This document shows positions 42,133 through 52,966 of a DNA stretch of 64,000 nucleotides, one piece after another. The notes under the pieces are model-generated. The model worked only from the letters and a program-made list of their open reading frames with translations. It ran no database searches and was not told where the DNA came from. The position numbers and the translations under genes are program-made. The number at the start of each line of letters is the position of its first letter. Position 1 is the stretch's first letter. The DNA is from Saprospiraceae bacterium (lineage in GTDB: Bacteria; Bacteroidota; Bacteroidia; Chitinophagales; Saprospiraceae): positions 248,001-312,000 of the forward strand of contig JADJRO010000001.1 in the NCBI GenBank assembly GCA_016712145.1, read 5' to 3'.

Positions 42133-42747
42133 ATGGAGAGTTCCAAAATGCTTGCAGTACTTACAGGGGATGTTATTAATTCACAAAAAGGAGACGCTGC
42201 TTTCTGGATGCACCTGCTTAAGCGTTCCCTCCAATTATTTGGTAAGGAGCCGTCAGATTGGGAAATTTATCGGGGCGATAGCTTCCAAATGCTGCTACCA
42301 GCCAAGGAGGCACTTCATGCTGCACTAATCATCAAGGCGGGGTTAAAACAAATTCCCAAATTGGATGTCAGGATTGCCATTGGAATTGGGACCGTAAACT
42401 ATATGACAGCTAAAATTACTGAATCCTCCGGCGATGCTTTTACAAGATCCGGCAGTTGTTTTGATGCTTTGAAAAAACAATCTTTGAGTATTTCTACAGA
42501 AGATGAAGCATTTAACGACTGCTTTAATCTGATGTTGGCCCTTGGACTTCTTACTATGAATTCCTGGAGTGTGATTGTTGCGCAAGCCATTCAAGCAGCC
42601 CTTGAACATCCAGATAAAAATCAAATGGAACTTGCTCAATTACTAAAGAAATCTCAAAGTTCAATCAGTGAAGCATTGACACGCGGTGGTTATGAAGAGG
42701 TCTTACGAATGGAACAGTATTTTCAACAACAAATACAAAAGCTATGA
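42133..42747 (+). CDS. SatD-family protein with C-terminal HTH
   Basis: 204 residues from the Met in MESSKMLAVLTGDVINSQ; a Met 5 residues later is the family's usual start (MLAVLTGDVINSQKGD). The N-terminal part (WEIYRGDSFQMLL... DVRIAIGIGTV) follows the SatD pattern, and the C-terminal part (NQMELAQLLKKSQSSISEALTRGGYEEVLRMEQYF) is a helix-turn-helix of the type that binds palindromic DNA. SatD proteins are of unknown function but are commonly followed by a DUF3307 membrane protein, as here, with a 4-bp overlap. Confidence 0.8.
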   Translation: MESSKMLAVLTGDVINSQKGDAAFWMHLLKRSLQLFGKEPSDWEIYRGDSFQMLLPAKEALHAALIIKAGLKQIPKLDVRIAIGIGTVNYMTAKITESSGDAFTRSGSCFDALKKQSLSISTEDEAFNDCFNLMLALGLLTMNSWSVIVAQAIQAALEHPDKNQMELAQLLKKSQSSISEALTRGGYEEVLRMEQYFQQQIQKL

Positions 42748-43464
42748 TCGAATTGTTTCTGAAAATTCTTTTAGCGCATTTACTGGGTGATTTTGTATTC
42801 CAGCCTGAAAAATGGGTAGTAGATAAAATGGCTAAAAAGCAGCGTTCCGTTTTTTTATACTGGCATCTGATGGTGCATCTTTTGTTGCTTTTGACAATTC
42901 TGCAATTTGATAGGGATTATTGGCTTGGCATTGCAATTATTGTTATTTCACATGGACTCATTGATTTATTAAAATTGCATTTGCAATCCAAAATAGATAA
43001 TCGCCTCAATTTTTTTCTGGACCAAATGGCTCATGTTTCCGTACTTGTTTGTGTCGCTTCCATGTATGTGCCCATTGAATTTTCAGCGACATGGATATTT
43101 AATTCCCCAAACCATCTTGTTTTTGGTTGCTGTTGTGTGTGTTAGCTATGTGTCTGCAATTATTATGAAAGTATTGATCAGCGCCTGGAAAATGGATGAA
43201 GAAAACGAATCAGACAGTTTAAAAAATGCAGGAAAATATATTGGAATTTTAGAAAGACTCCTGATTTTTGGTTTTATCATTTTAAATCAATGGGCATCCA
43301 TCGGATTGTTGATTGCTGCAAAATCAGTGCTGCGGTTTAATGATTTATCGAGGTCTAAAGACAGGAAGTTGACAGAGTATATATTGATAGGGACTCTTTT
43401 GAGCATAGGCTTAGCTTTGGTGTTTAGTTTATTGTACCTCTACTTTTTAAAAAGTATCAGTTGA
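42744..43464 (+). CDS. DUF3307 membrane protein, split by one frameshift
   Basis: The first part (IELFLKILLAHLLGDFVFQPEKWVVDKMAKKQRS) is the DUF3307 signature with HLLGDF. The frame breaks in a CCCC run at 43105-43108: removing one C continues as SQTILFLVAVVCVSYVSAIIMKVLISAWKMDEENESDSLKNAGKYIGILERLLIFGFIILNQWASIG, ending at 43464. Joined, it is a 239-residue protein with about six membrane segments. It overlaps satD by 4 bp, and the SatD-DUF3307 pairing is conserved. The break is best read as an assembly error or a recent pseudogene. Confidence 0.85.
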
Positions 43465-43737
43465 TTAATTCTTAATACAATAATAAACTTCAAGGCGCCA
43501 TCTATTCTTGGTGCTAACTATTTTAGTACGTAAATCTCTTATCGAGTTTATTTTTAGTTTGACTTTATTAAAGTAACGTGCATTGGAATTTGAATCTAGA
43601 ACGCAATTTTCAACAATAAACTCTAATTAAATATTTCGCAATTCTTTTGCTATTAATTCCAAATTTGTATATTTGGAATTTAAATTGACTCTAAACCAAA
43701 TAATTTATCCAGTGTTTCACGAATTAAATCATTAATT

Positions 43738-46700
43738 ATGGCATCATTTTACAATAAAATACTTCTATGCTTAGCCTCGTTTTTTTTATTGGCTTTGGAT
43801 GAATTAAAAAGTCAATCTTGCAATAATTTACAAACAAGTAATATTGAAACTGGATTTGATTGGGGTGCTTCTTTTGGGGTAAATGTGTCTGTAGAAAGAC
43901 ACCGTTACAGTGTATTGCGTCCAAGAATGACAGATATACGTTATCGTAAGGATGGTACGTCCAATTGGACAAATAGAAGTGCAGTGGGTCGGTTGGTTAG
44001 TAATTGGCCTGTGATTGAATACACTTACGATTGTTTGATTCAATTTGAATTGCCACCAGATGGCAGTTTGTATGAAATGCAAGCCAGGCTTGATTGTGAT
44101 GTAGAAGGCACAGGGAATTGGGTTAATAAGAATTTTAGAATGCCATGCGCACCTGACAGGACCAATGATTTAGAGCAAGTGGATGGAAATACGATAATCA
44201 TCGAAGATGATTATGCGGATGAAGGTTGGTTGAGTGATGATGAAGGCAGGACTTTTTTAGAAAGGTAAATTATCAAAATGGGCAAGTGGTATTTGCAGAT
44301 TTATCTGAAAATTACAACTATCAATTTAAACAGAGAATTCGTTGTGACGACCAATCATGGTCAAATTTTTCACCAACTGTTACTGTAAAAACAGAATGCT
44401 ATAAGCCAAGAAATAATGAATTGAGTTTTAACCTAAGACAAATGGATAGCCGAATCCAAATTGTATGTGCAAAGCCTGCAACATTGTTTGAATTTAAGTA
44501 TCGTAAAAAGCCAAATGGACAATGGGAGACTTCAAGTGAAATCAACCGGTCTGAATTTACTATTCCTGATGGAATCAATCCTGGAGATACCTATGAAATA
44601 CAATGTAAAGTAGCTTGCGGACAATGGTCGTACTGGACTGATTGGTCTAATATAATTGAATATACAGTACCTGTAGATTGCATAACACCAATTTCTGATT
44701 ATGGTTCGAAGGACATTACAAATCATGATGCCACGCTTTATTGCAGAGGGGACCATCAGGGTGGTGTTGTAGAAAGTCATAAATTTCGATATAGAAAAAC
44801 AGGAAATACAAACTGGAATGAAAGAGAATCACTTACGAATTCGTTTACAATTTCGAGTCTTGATCCTAATACGGAATATGAATTTGAAGTTCAACATCTG
44901 TGCGTTGCAAATTTCAATAGCAGGTGGTCGGATAAGAAAACCTTTGTTACTGAGCGCAATTGTGAGCCAAGCTCTGAAGTAATTGAAATATTAAATGTAG
45001 CTTATAGCACAGCTTTGTTGCGATGTATCCAAACCGAACGCGAAGGCTATGTATGGGAAGTGAAACGCGTATCTGATGGAAGGAGAATCATAACAACAAG
45101 TTTGCAGACATCAAATGAGTATCCATTGGACATGCTAGAACAGGGTGAAGAATATGAAGTACGTTTAAAAATATATTGCAATCCGGATTATTCAAATTAT
45201 ACCGATGCGGTTACTTTTACTACTTTGAGTTGTGCTACACCTGAATTAAATGAAATTGAAGTCGATGATATAAATAATACAAGTGCAAATTTTATATATC
45301 TTGGAAATATTCAGTCTGGTGTGGATTGGCAATATCGAAAACAAGGAAATTCAAACTGGAAGAAAAGCAGCAGCAGAGTAAGTACTACTTTGATAGATAG
45401 TCTCGTTGCAAATACAGACTATGAATTCAGATGCAGGAGCAAGTGCAATGAAAATCCGGCCGAATACAGTGAATGGTGCGCGATACAATATTTTAGAACA
45501 ACTTGTGATGGCACCATTTCACATTTCTCTAATGTGAGCACCAATCAAATTACAGTTCATGCAAATAATTCTAAATCAGATGAATACAGTTTTAGATATC
45601 GGCTTAGTGGCGCTGGATTATGGACCCAATCACCAAATCTAACATCAAGGCAATTTACTGCAATGAACTTACTGGATGATTCCGAATATGAATTCCAGGT
45701 TCAAAGTATTTGCAATAATGTCTTTTCAGCATGGTCAGCCAGTGAGTTTATGATTACAGATGAAATCTTGGCTGAGCCTTGTTCGAGACCGGGCAGATTG
45801 AATGTTGGTGCAAGTAATATCATGAGTTCCAGTGCAAGACTTAATAATTACAGGACAAATGTAGATGCCTATTATTTTAGATATTTAGATGGAGTAAATT
45901 GGATAACTTCAGGAGAATTAAATGTAGCTTATTTTGATATCAATGGATTGACTCCGGATACCAGGTATTTATATCAGGCAAGAGTTAAATGTGGCAATAC
46001 CTTAAGCGAGTGGTCTGATACCTTGCGATTCAGAACGCTTGCGAATGTTTTTTCAATTTCATCCGGTTGTTTTGTTCCATTTGTATCTCAATTATATCCT
46101 CTATTTATAGGAACAAATTCAGCATTACTTCTTTGTTATGAAAATGATGCAAATCAGTTTCAATTTAGATACAAAGATTCTAGTTCAGCGAGTTGGATAG
46201 AAACCAATGTGGAAGCTTCAAACAGGATTCTTGTAAATAATTTAATTACTAATACAGTATATGAGTTTCAAGTAAGGCTTAATTGCAATGCCGGTTTTGG
46301 ATCCTACTCACAGTCCCGATATTTTAAAACTCAACCTATAGTTAAGTGCCAGGCACCAAGTACGGATAATTTTGCCATGGCACGGATTGGGACAGATCAC
46401 GCACAAGTATATTCTTTTAATCTCAGTTTAAACTATCAATTCCGATACAGGGCATTGTTGGATTCAGTCTGGAGCTATCTTGATACCTCTTCAAATCCAT
46501 TGCATACTTTGGTTGAATTAAAAGAAGGATCTGATTATGCGATCCAAATGAGGCATAGTTGTATCAATGGGGAGATGAGTGATTTTTCAAATGTTAAATT
46601 ATTTTCTACTTTACCTTATTGTTATACTATTTTATTGTCAGATATATCTGTTAAGAATATTACAAAAAATTCTGCTGAATTGCATTGGAATTCAAATGCC

Positions 46701-47147
46701 GAAGCACATTTGGTAAGGTTCCGAAAACAAGGGGATACCATATGGACTAAAAAATTGATCTATTTAGAAAATTCTATAGATTTAAGTCTTTTGGTATCAA
46801 ATACAGAATATGAATTCCAAATAGTAGCAATTTGCGATGAGAACAACATAGCAAATTGGTCTCCTTTAGTTAAGTTTAAAACTTTGGGGACGACGCTTGC
46901 TGAGGAAATAGGGCAAAATAAAATTTATCTTGCACCCAATCCTGTTGATAAATACTTGCGACTAATGGGGCCTAATGATTTAGCAGGAGGTCAGTATAGT
47001 ATATTTAATCTATTTGGGAAGCCAGTTATGATAGATCAGTTGAATGAACAACATATTGTAAATATTGAAAATTTGAAATCTGGTTTGTATTTCTTGGAAT
47101 TCCACTTCAAAGAAAATAAACAACAGATAAAATTTGTTAAATTGTAA
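43738..47147 (+). CDS. T9SS protein with many fibronectin III-like repeats, split by one frameshift
   Basis: Signal peptide FYNKILLCLASFFLLALDELKSQ. About ten repeats of roughly 85-95 residues follow, each with F-R-Y-R-K-x-G-x-x-x-W near the start and Y-E-F-[RQ]-V-[RQ]-x-x-C near the end (for example KFRYRKTGNTNWNERES... TEYEFEVQHLC), a fibronectin III-like fold with paired Cys. The C-terminal sorting domain is IYLAPNPVDKYLRL ... GLYFLEFHF ... QIKFVKL. The frame breaks in a T6 run at 44253-44258; adding one T gives DEGRTFFRKVNYQNGQVVFADL and a single protein of about 1136 residues. A surface or adhesion role is inference. Confidence 0.85.
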
Positions 47148-47241
47148 TATATTTTAACATTTTCTAAGTAAGTCTTATACGAGTAAACATATTTAGGAGT
47201 TTATTGGATCAGGATTTGGAGAGTTGTTTAAACATAAAAAT

Positions 47242-47823
47242 TTAAATATTCGGACCACGAAGCAGTTTAAAACTGATTTCAAATCGGACGCTTTCTCTGC
47301 CAGCGTTTCCATTATACCGATAATCTAAATAATTAGTAAAAAAGAAATTACCTTCTATGGAGCCACTTGGTTGACTGTAATTGGTAATGGCAATTTGAAT
47401 GTCTCTTGGGATGGCTGTTATAAATTCATCACCATTCGTATAGATTAACTGCAGGTCACCTGATTTTGCAACATTTGGATCGTTTGCAAAAACACTTAAG
47501 AATGTGCCGGTAACAGTATCACCTTTCCAGGCCCAATTGATAAAACTGTTTGTTTCTAAATTCATTCCCATGTCTTCCTGAATGGGTTGGATGAGCACTT
47601 TGTTAATTTCCTTAGATAAAAGAAATTGATGGTCATCCGTATGGTTTTCACTGATTAAATCAAAATTCCTTCCTGTGAACTTTCCAGATAGAATACTGAT
47701 GCGAATTTCACTGGGTCCTTTAAATTGATCTGGATTAACAGGGTCGATTGTGCACGTACTCAGACTTAAAAAGACCATGCAAAGAATAAGAAATCTATAA
47801 TTAAATGAATTAGCTGATTTCAT
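47242..47823 (-). CDS. Lipoprotein, unknown function
   Basis: 193 residues from the Met at 47823. FLILCMVFLSLSTC is a lipoprotein signal. The mature part is a beta-rich domain (IRISILSGKFTGRNFDLI, FLSVFANDPN, SGSIEGNFFFTNYLDYRYN) with no family I recognise. It is the last gene of the ccmE-ccmF-DUF2520 operon and overlaps the preceding gene by 14 bp. Confidence 0.6.
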   Translation of the reverse strand: MKSANSFNYRFLILCMVFLSLSTCTIDPVNPDQFKGPSEIRISILSGKFTGRNFDLISENHTDDHQFLLSKEINKVLIQPIQEDMGMNLETNSFINWAWKGDTVTGTFLSVFANDPNVAKSGDLQLIYTNGDEFITAIPRDIQIAITNYSQPSGSIEGNFFFTNYLDYRYNGNAGRESVRFEISFKLLRGPNI

Positions 47824-48055
47824 GGGAACGAATTTTATAAGTTGCATTCATTGAATTAAATAATTGATAAACATCTTGAATCCAGGTTTCAGTAACAAGT
47901 TTGACCGCATCTTCAAAATTGGATAATTTATCGGTTTCTAAAAACTTATAGGTTTGTTCAAAGGGGCCAATTTCAAATTTGATAATTAATTTATTTCCCG
48001 ATTTAAATACGGTGATCAATAATTCAGGATGTGGAATCTGTCCCAGAATTCTCAT
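47810..48055 (-). CDS. Small conserved hypothetical protein
   Basis: 81 residues, no signal peptide. The sequence ILGQIPHPELLITVFKSGNKLIIKFEIGPFEQTYKF is followed by a helix (LSNFEDAVKLVTETWIQDVYQLFNSM). It overlaps both neighbours (32 bp with the DUF2520 gene), a sign of translational coupling. Function unknown. Confidence 0.65.
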   Translation of the reverse strand: MRILGQIPHPELLITVFKSGNKLIIKFEIGPFEQTYKFLETDKLSNFEDAVKLVTETWIQDVYQLFNSMNATYKIRSHEIS

Positions 48056-48833
48056 GCTTAAAGGTTTGTTCTATAATTTGTGAATATTTTTTATACAAGG
48101 ACCGGTATTCAGGAAATTCTGAAACCAATAAACGAATGTGCTTTTCAATGGTTTGGACATCCCCTCGTTTTGCAGGACCGGTTTGCGCGTTTATTGGATC
48201 TAAACGGAACGCTTTGTCTACCGTTTCAAGCATTAAGCTGTGTAATACTTCAAAAGGAACTTGAGCGTTATCAAGGATTTTTTTAGCCGCAAGTAGATTG
48301 TAGTTTGAAAAATTATTGGCAAACACAGAAGCTAAATGCAAATGTGTACGGATTTGATCATTCATTTCCAATAAATGGCTGCTTAGTGATTGAGCAAGCG
48401 TGCGGAGCATGTTTATAGCGTCCGGGCTTCCTTCAATAAAAATTGGAATGTGAGTCCAATCCAATTCTTTAAATTTACTGAATGTTTGAAGAGGGTAAAA
48501 TAAACTCCGATTAATAAAATAGGCATCAATCAGATCCGGACTGTTGACTCCTGAACTATGGGCAACGATGGCTTTTTTATCCAGTTTAGTTGACAACGAT
48601 TTACTAAGCGTTTCAATCGCGTCATCTTTAATGCAGATTAAATAAATCTGAGCATTGCAGTTTATCTGATCAATTTGATTAATTGCTTGAGTTTGTAAAA
48701 GATCTGCTAATAGTTTAGCGCGTTCAAAATCTCTGGAATAAACTTGCGCGATTTTGTGGCCGCTAATTTTGAGCTTCTTTCCAAGTGCAGTTGCCAAATT
48801 GCCCGATCCGATCAATACAATTTCAAAGGGCAT
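48024..48833 (-). CDS. DUF2520/Rossmann-type NAD(P)-binding protein
   Basis: 269 residues. The N-terminus (VLIGSGNLATALGKKLKISGHKIAQVYSR) is a Rossmann nucleotide-binding fold with GxGNxA. The second half (HLHLASVFANNFSNYNLLAAKKIL... FEVLHSLMLETVDKAF... GPAKRGD) is the DUF2520 helical domain, related to 6-phosphogluconate or ketopantoate reductase-like proteins. The substrate is unknown. It overlaps the 3' end of ccmF by 11 bp. Confidence 0.8.
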   Translation of the reverse strand: MPFEIVLIGSGNLATALGKKLKISGHKIAQVYSRDFERAKLLADLLQTQAINQIDQINCNAQIYLICIKDDAIETLSKSLSTKLDKKAIVAHSSGVNSPDLIDAYFINRSLFYPLQTFSKFKELDWTHIPIFIEGSPDAINMLRTLAQSLSSHLLEMNDQIRTHLHLASVFANNFSNYNLLAAKKILDNAQVPFEVLHSLMLETVDKAFRLDPINAQTGPAKRGDVQTIEKHIRLLVSEFPEYRSLYKKYSQIIEQTFKHENSGTDSTS

Positions 48834-51647
48834 CGCGCTTGTTTTTACGTTTTGTATAGGATGCTAAGAGCATACCTGAAAGCATCAAGATGCTTCCAAA
48901 CCATACCAGATTGATCCATGGAAATTCAATAACCTGAATTACAATAAAATCATTGCGCGCTGCATTTTCAGCCACCAAAATAGGCAATTTAAGCGTGTTC
49001 AGATTTGGATGAATGGAATATTCAAACCCCATTTCCTCTGTCTGTGGATTTATTTTTGAAAAGCGAAGCGTGATTCCAGGATGAATGGCACTGACCGGCA
49101 TCGATACAATCTGATTTCCTTTTATCAAGTAAATAGGCTTCAATAATACCTGATTCGTTCCATCATGAAATTCAATTTCAGCAGAAACTGCGATCTCATC
49201 ATCTTTTGGTACATAGATTTCAGGATCTATGTCTCTGCTGATCGTATTCAGCTTTAGAAATTTGCCTTCGCCGATTGGTGCTTGTTGGCCCTTTTTTAAA
49301 CTGAGTTTTTCAAATTTAATATCCTCCCATTTAGGATTTACTAATTCGTAAACCGTATCTGGAATTTGAATACGAACCCGATACTCATCCAATTGAAATG
49401 GAAATTTATAAACCAGATTTTGTCTAAACAAAATTCCAGGACTGGCGGTTTTGGATTCCTTGTCTTCCAGGTTTTTGATTTTTAGCTGAAATTGTATTTT
49501 TTGGTCTCCTGATTTGAATTCAAAATCCTTGGCTGAAAAATCATTGAGAATACTATCCAATATAATAAAATGATTCTTTGTATAGATCGTATCCTTTAAT
49601 TTGCAAAAATACAATTCATATTTTAAGCTGTCTTCTGCTTGTTTTGCAGCTTCTACATCCGTTTGTGTCTGCGGAATTTGTGCGATCAATGAAAATACAT
49701 CGCGATTTAAGTAATGTTTTGTAGAGGGGTTGGCAGCAGCTACTTTTGTCAATTTATTATCGTACTGAACCTCAGGATGTAATTTGAACGCTTCTGTTTT
49801 ATTGTTCAACGAATCTTCTTTCCAGAAATCCAGTTCGTAAATTCTGCTCTTATTTATAAAGGTATCGGAAGAATAATTTACCCAATACCCGTTCATAAAC
49901 ATTTTTTCGTTTTTGATTAAGGTTAGGTGTTTTGAAATATCATCTTCAGACCAATTTTCTAAAAGATCCCGTTGCGCAAATTCATTTGTTGAAATTATGC
50001 GTTTATTAATACCTGTAAATAAAACGCCAAGCAATAAAATCCCAAATCCACCATGAGAACAAACCAATGCAGATTGCATTGGATTAAATCGGATGCTGTG
50101 AATTAAATACAGGGCAGAACTGCAGATTGCAAACCAAGCAGCTACTAATAAAACTAAATGACTCCAGTGTAATTTTTCAAACGAATACAAACTGATCCAA
50201 CTAAGGATAAAAGCGATCACAAGACTCAAGGAAACTCGAATCAAAAAGGGTTTACCTAATTTTAAACTTCGATCCCCTAAATAGCGCAAATAGATAGAAA
50301 CTGAAGAAAGAACAGCAACTAAAACACCAATCCAAAGTTGGTATTGGTTGTGATGTGTAATGGGTTCAAGTGGAGGGCTTCTGTGCCAGGATTCCATTGA
50401 AATATTTAGTAATTTTCCAAATTGATCTAAAATTTTATTATAAACTGGAATGGAAGTCGTAAAACTTATAAGCAATGCGCTAAATAATAGAACCAAACTT
50501 CCAATAAACATCCAAAATTCACGGGAATGAAATTGTTCTTCGCTTTCTTTTTGAGGAATGAGTTTATAGCGAGAAATAAAGTAAGCCAATGGAATTATAC
50601 TGACGATAGAACAAAAAATTACTAATTGCCATTCCAATCCCATTTGGGTAAAAGCATGAGCCGAACTGTCGCCTAATATTCCGCTTCGTGTTAAAAAAGA
50701 AGAATACACAACGAGGATAAAAGACAAAAAATACAAGCTCATAGTAGCGCCTACAGAAAAACCGGTAGATTTTGCTACCAAATTGGTGTGAATTCCTGCA
50801 ACTAAAACGATCCAGGGCACCAATGACATATTTTCAACAGGATCCCAGGCCCAATAGCCACCGAAACTCAATGCTTCGTATGCCCAGGCACCGCCCATTA
50901 AAATTCCTGTTCCCAAAATAAAACCAGAAAAAAGTGCCCAGGGCAAAACAGGTTTTAGCCAATTTGTAAAATCTTTTTGCATAATCCCGCTAAGAGCATA
51001 TGCAAATGGGATAATGGTTGAGGCAAACCCAAGAAACAACGTAGGAGGATGAATGATCATCCAATAATTTTGAAGCAAGGGATTTAAGCCATTGCCTTTA
51101 TAAGTTGGGTGTATTCGGCATTATTGAAAAGTGGAATATCCATGATATGCCTGAGAAGTGCAAATGGACTGCTGCCGATGCGACTTTCACCAATATAAAT
51201 ACCTAGAAGCATGCTGGTTAAAATCACATTGACAGCCAGAATGATTGATAAGACACTGTGATCAAAACGTGATTTAAAATTAAAAAAGAACAAACCTAAA
51301 ATGCAATTCCAAAACATCCAAAGTAAAAAACTTCCTTCCTGTCCTTCCCAAAAAGCTGATAGAATATAACGATTCGGAAGTTCATCAGAAACATGGGCCC
51401 AGACATAATTGTATTCGTAATAATGTTGTCCCATCATAAAAAAGATGAGCCCGATGATCGAAAATATACACACGATGTGCAACAAAAAGAGCCAACGCAA
51501 TGCCTTCTTCCAACTTTCAGAAAATTGTTTTCGATTTAGAATAAATGCGGTAACTGCAAAGAGGGCAGAGAAAAAAGCAAGGCAAACTAAAAAATGGCCT
51601 GTGTAATGAATCCACAAATGTTCACCAACATATTGGATGGACTTCAT
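48823..51647 (-). CDS. ccmF: Cytochrome c maturation heme lyase CcmF/CcsA-like protein, split by one frameshift
   Basis: The N-terminal part (GEHLWIHYTGHFLVCLAFFSALFAVTAF... LSAFWEGQEGSFLLWMFWN) and the larger part (LNPLLQNYWMIIHPPTLFLGFASTIIPFAYALSGI... GGYWAWDPVENMSLVPWIVLVAGIHTN) carry the WEGQEGSFLLW, HPP and WGGYWAWDPVEN motifs of heme-handling proteins. The frame breaks at 51097-51099: adding one base to the AAA run in the coding strand restores QLIKGNGLNPLLQNYW. The joined protein is about 941 residues, about 13-15 membrane segments with a large periplasmic domain at the C-terminus. It ligates heme to apocytochrome c. Confidence 0.88.
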
Positions 51648-52042
51648 AGGGCAGTAGTGGACTTAATATAAATTTCTTCGTCTTTATATTTTGAAGGACA
51701 TTTAAGCAACATGGATTTTGCAATAAAAACATCGTCTTTCATGCTCCCGGTTAATACAACTTGTTCAGATAATTCAAAATCCTGTGGCTTGGGAGCATTG
51801 AGGATCACTTTTTTTGTCTCGCCATCTTTATCTGTGAGATAAAAGCTAAAATAATTTGCATCTTTCTCAGGCTGGTAATAAATCTCCTGGTCTTTTGCAA
51901 GGGTGCCTACCAATTTGACCTGATCTCCACTTTTTGCTGCTTTACTAAAGCTGGCGTAGGTGGAAAAATCTTTGGATACGGATATCAATAACACGATAGC
52001 TACTGCAATCAGGCTTAATGTAAATAGAAATGATTTTTTCAT
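51644..52042 (-). CDS. ccmE: Cytochrome c maturation heme chaperone CcmE (CxxxY type)
   Basis: 132 residues from the Met at 52042 (KKSFLFTLSLIAVAIVLLISVSKDFSTYASF), with one membrane anchor then an OB-fold domain (VKLVGTLAKDQEIYYQPEKDANYFSFYLTD... PQDFELSEQVVLTGSMKDDVFIAKSMLLKCPSKYKDE). Instead of the His-x-x-x-Tyr heme attachment motif of proteobacterial CcmE, it has CPSKY, the Cys-x-x-x-Tyr variant known from Desulfovibrio and archaea. It receives heme and passes it to CcmF; the genes overlap by 4 bp. Confidence 0.9.
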   Translation of the reverse strand: MKKSFLFTLSLIAVAIVLLISVSKDFSTYASFSKAAKSGDQVKLVGTLAKDQEIYYQPEKDANYFSFYLTDKDGETKKVILNAPKPQDFELSEQVVLTGSMKDDVFIAKSMLLKCPSKYKDEEIYIKSTTAL

Positions 52043-52152
52043 TGAATGCAAATTTAAGCGGAATACGATATTATCAAGGCTTCTTAACGTTGCTTTAATG
52101 ATATTCTTCTATGTAACAACCAGATTAGTGCATCTTAGTTCGGAATCGGCTT

Positions 52153-52161
52153 GTACTTTTG
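52153..52161 (+). promoter_or_regulatory. -7 promoter element of the ABC ATPase gene
   Basis: TACTTTTGC around 52153-52162 fits the Bacteroidota -7 box, 14 bases before the ATG at 52176, in the divergent region between ccmE and this gene. Confidence 0.4.
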
Positions 52162-52175
52162 CGGTTTATAACGCC

Positions 52176-52841
52176 ATGCCAAAACACATAATTCAAGCCA
52201 TTAATCTCAGTATTTCCTACCCGCAAAAGGATTTAATTACTGGCTTAAACTGGACAGTCGACGAACAAGAATGGATTGAATTTTCGGGTCCAAATGGAGC
52301 TGGGAAGACTTCACTATTGAATGCATTTTATGGAATGCCAATGAAATTAAGCGGACAGCTCAACGTACTCGATTTTTCCCTTAATCCCTTAAGCAAAGAA
52401 GATCTTGCGTCCTTAAGGCGAAAAATTGGATATGCGCGTCAAAACCTTCAATTGATACCTGAGAAAACGGTTCGAGCCAATTTACTAATGGCTTTACATG
52501 CAACCGACCGCGTCCAGGATTTTGATTTTGACGGTCAGGTGCTTTGGATACTTGAAGCACTTGGAATGTCTGAAAAGATTAAAACCCCGCTGGCGATGCT
52601 TTCACAAGGTGAGCAACATGTTATTGCCATTGCGAGAGCATTAATCCATAAACCTAAATTGGTATTTTTAGATCAAAGTCTTGATTATCTGGATGATACC
52701 AGTCGAAAAACTGTCATTCAATTCATTCAAAACGCCCGTGAATCAGACCGATTGACGATTCTATCCAGCGCGATTAAAACCTGGTCTCAGGAAATTACAA
52801 ATTGCAAGTCTATTAAAATCGAGAACGGAATTCTGATTTAG
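52176..52841 (+). CDS. FtsE-like ABC transporter ATP-binding protein with altered Walker B
   Basis: 221 residues from the ATG at 52176. Walker A is GPNGAGKTS, the signature is LSQGEQHVIAIARAL, and Walker B is LVFLDQSLDYLDD. The last motif has Gln where the catalytic Glu of ABC ATPases normally stands (LADEPT in FtsE). Length and Q-loop segment (IGYARQNLQLIPEKTVRANL) fit the FtsE/LolD-type ATPases, but no FtsX or permease gene is adjacent. It either works at very low turnover, has another role, or is a divergent partner of a permease elsewhere. Confidence 0.75.
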   Translation: MPKHIIQAINLSISYPQKDLITGLNWTVDEQEWIEFSGPNGAGKTSLLNAFYGMPMKLSGQLNVLDFSLNPLSKEDLASLRRKIGYARQNLQLIPEKTVRANLLMALHATDRVQDFDFDGQVLWILEALGMSEKIKTPLAMLSQGEQHVIAIARALIHKPKLVFLDQSLDYLDDTSRKTVIQFIQNARESDRLTILSSAIKTWSQEITNCKSIKIENGILI

Positions 52842-52932
52842 AGTTAAAATCAAAGGACCCAATGTTTAGTGGCTTCGGATTCTAAAGCACCATGATTCTC
52901 ACTTCTCGGTAGGCAATAAAGCCAAACAGCTA

Positions 52933-52962
52933 TTGAGCTAATCCGCTATTGGATTATCTTTG
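52933..52962 (+). promoter_or_regulatory. Promoter of ffh (-33 TTG and -7 TATCTTTG)
   Basis: TTG at 52933-52935 and TATCTTTG at 52955-52962 are separated by 19 bases, the spacing known for Bacteroidota sigma promoters. The ATG at 52967 is only 4 bases after the -7 box, implying a leaderless transcript. Confidence 0.6.
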
Positions 52963-52966
52963 CGCC

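Noticed and set aside
51960..52175. Longer N-terminus of the ABC ATPase
   Set aside because: It would overlap ccmE on the other strand and adds unrelated residues; the ATG at 52176 follows a -7 box and starts the domain properly.
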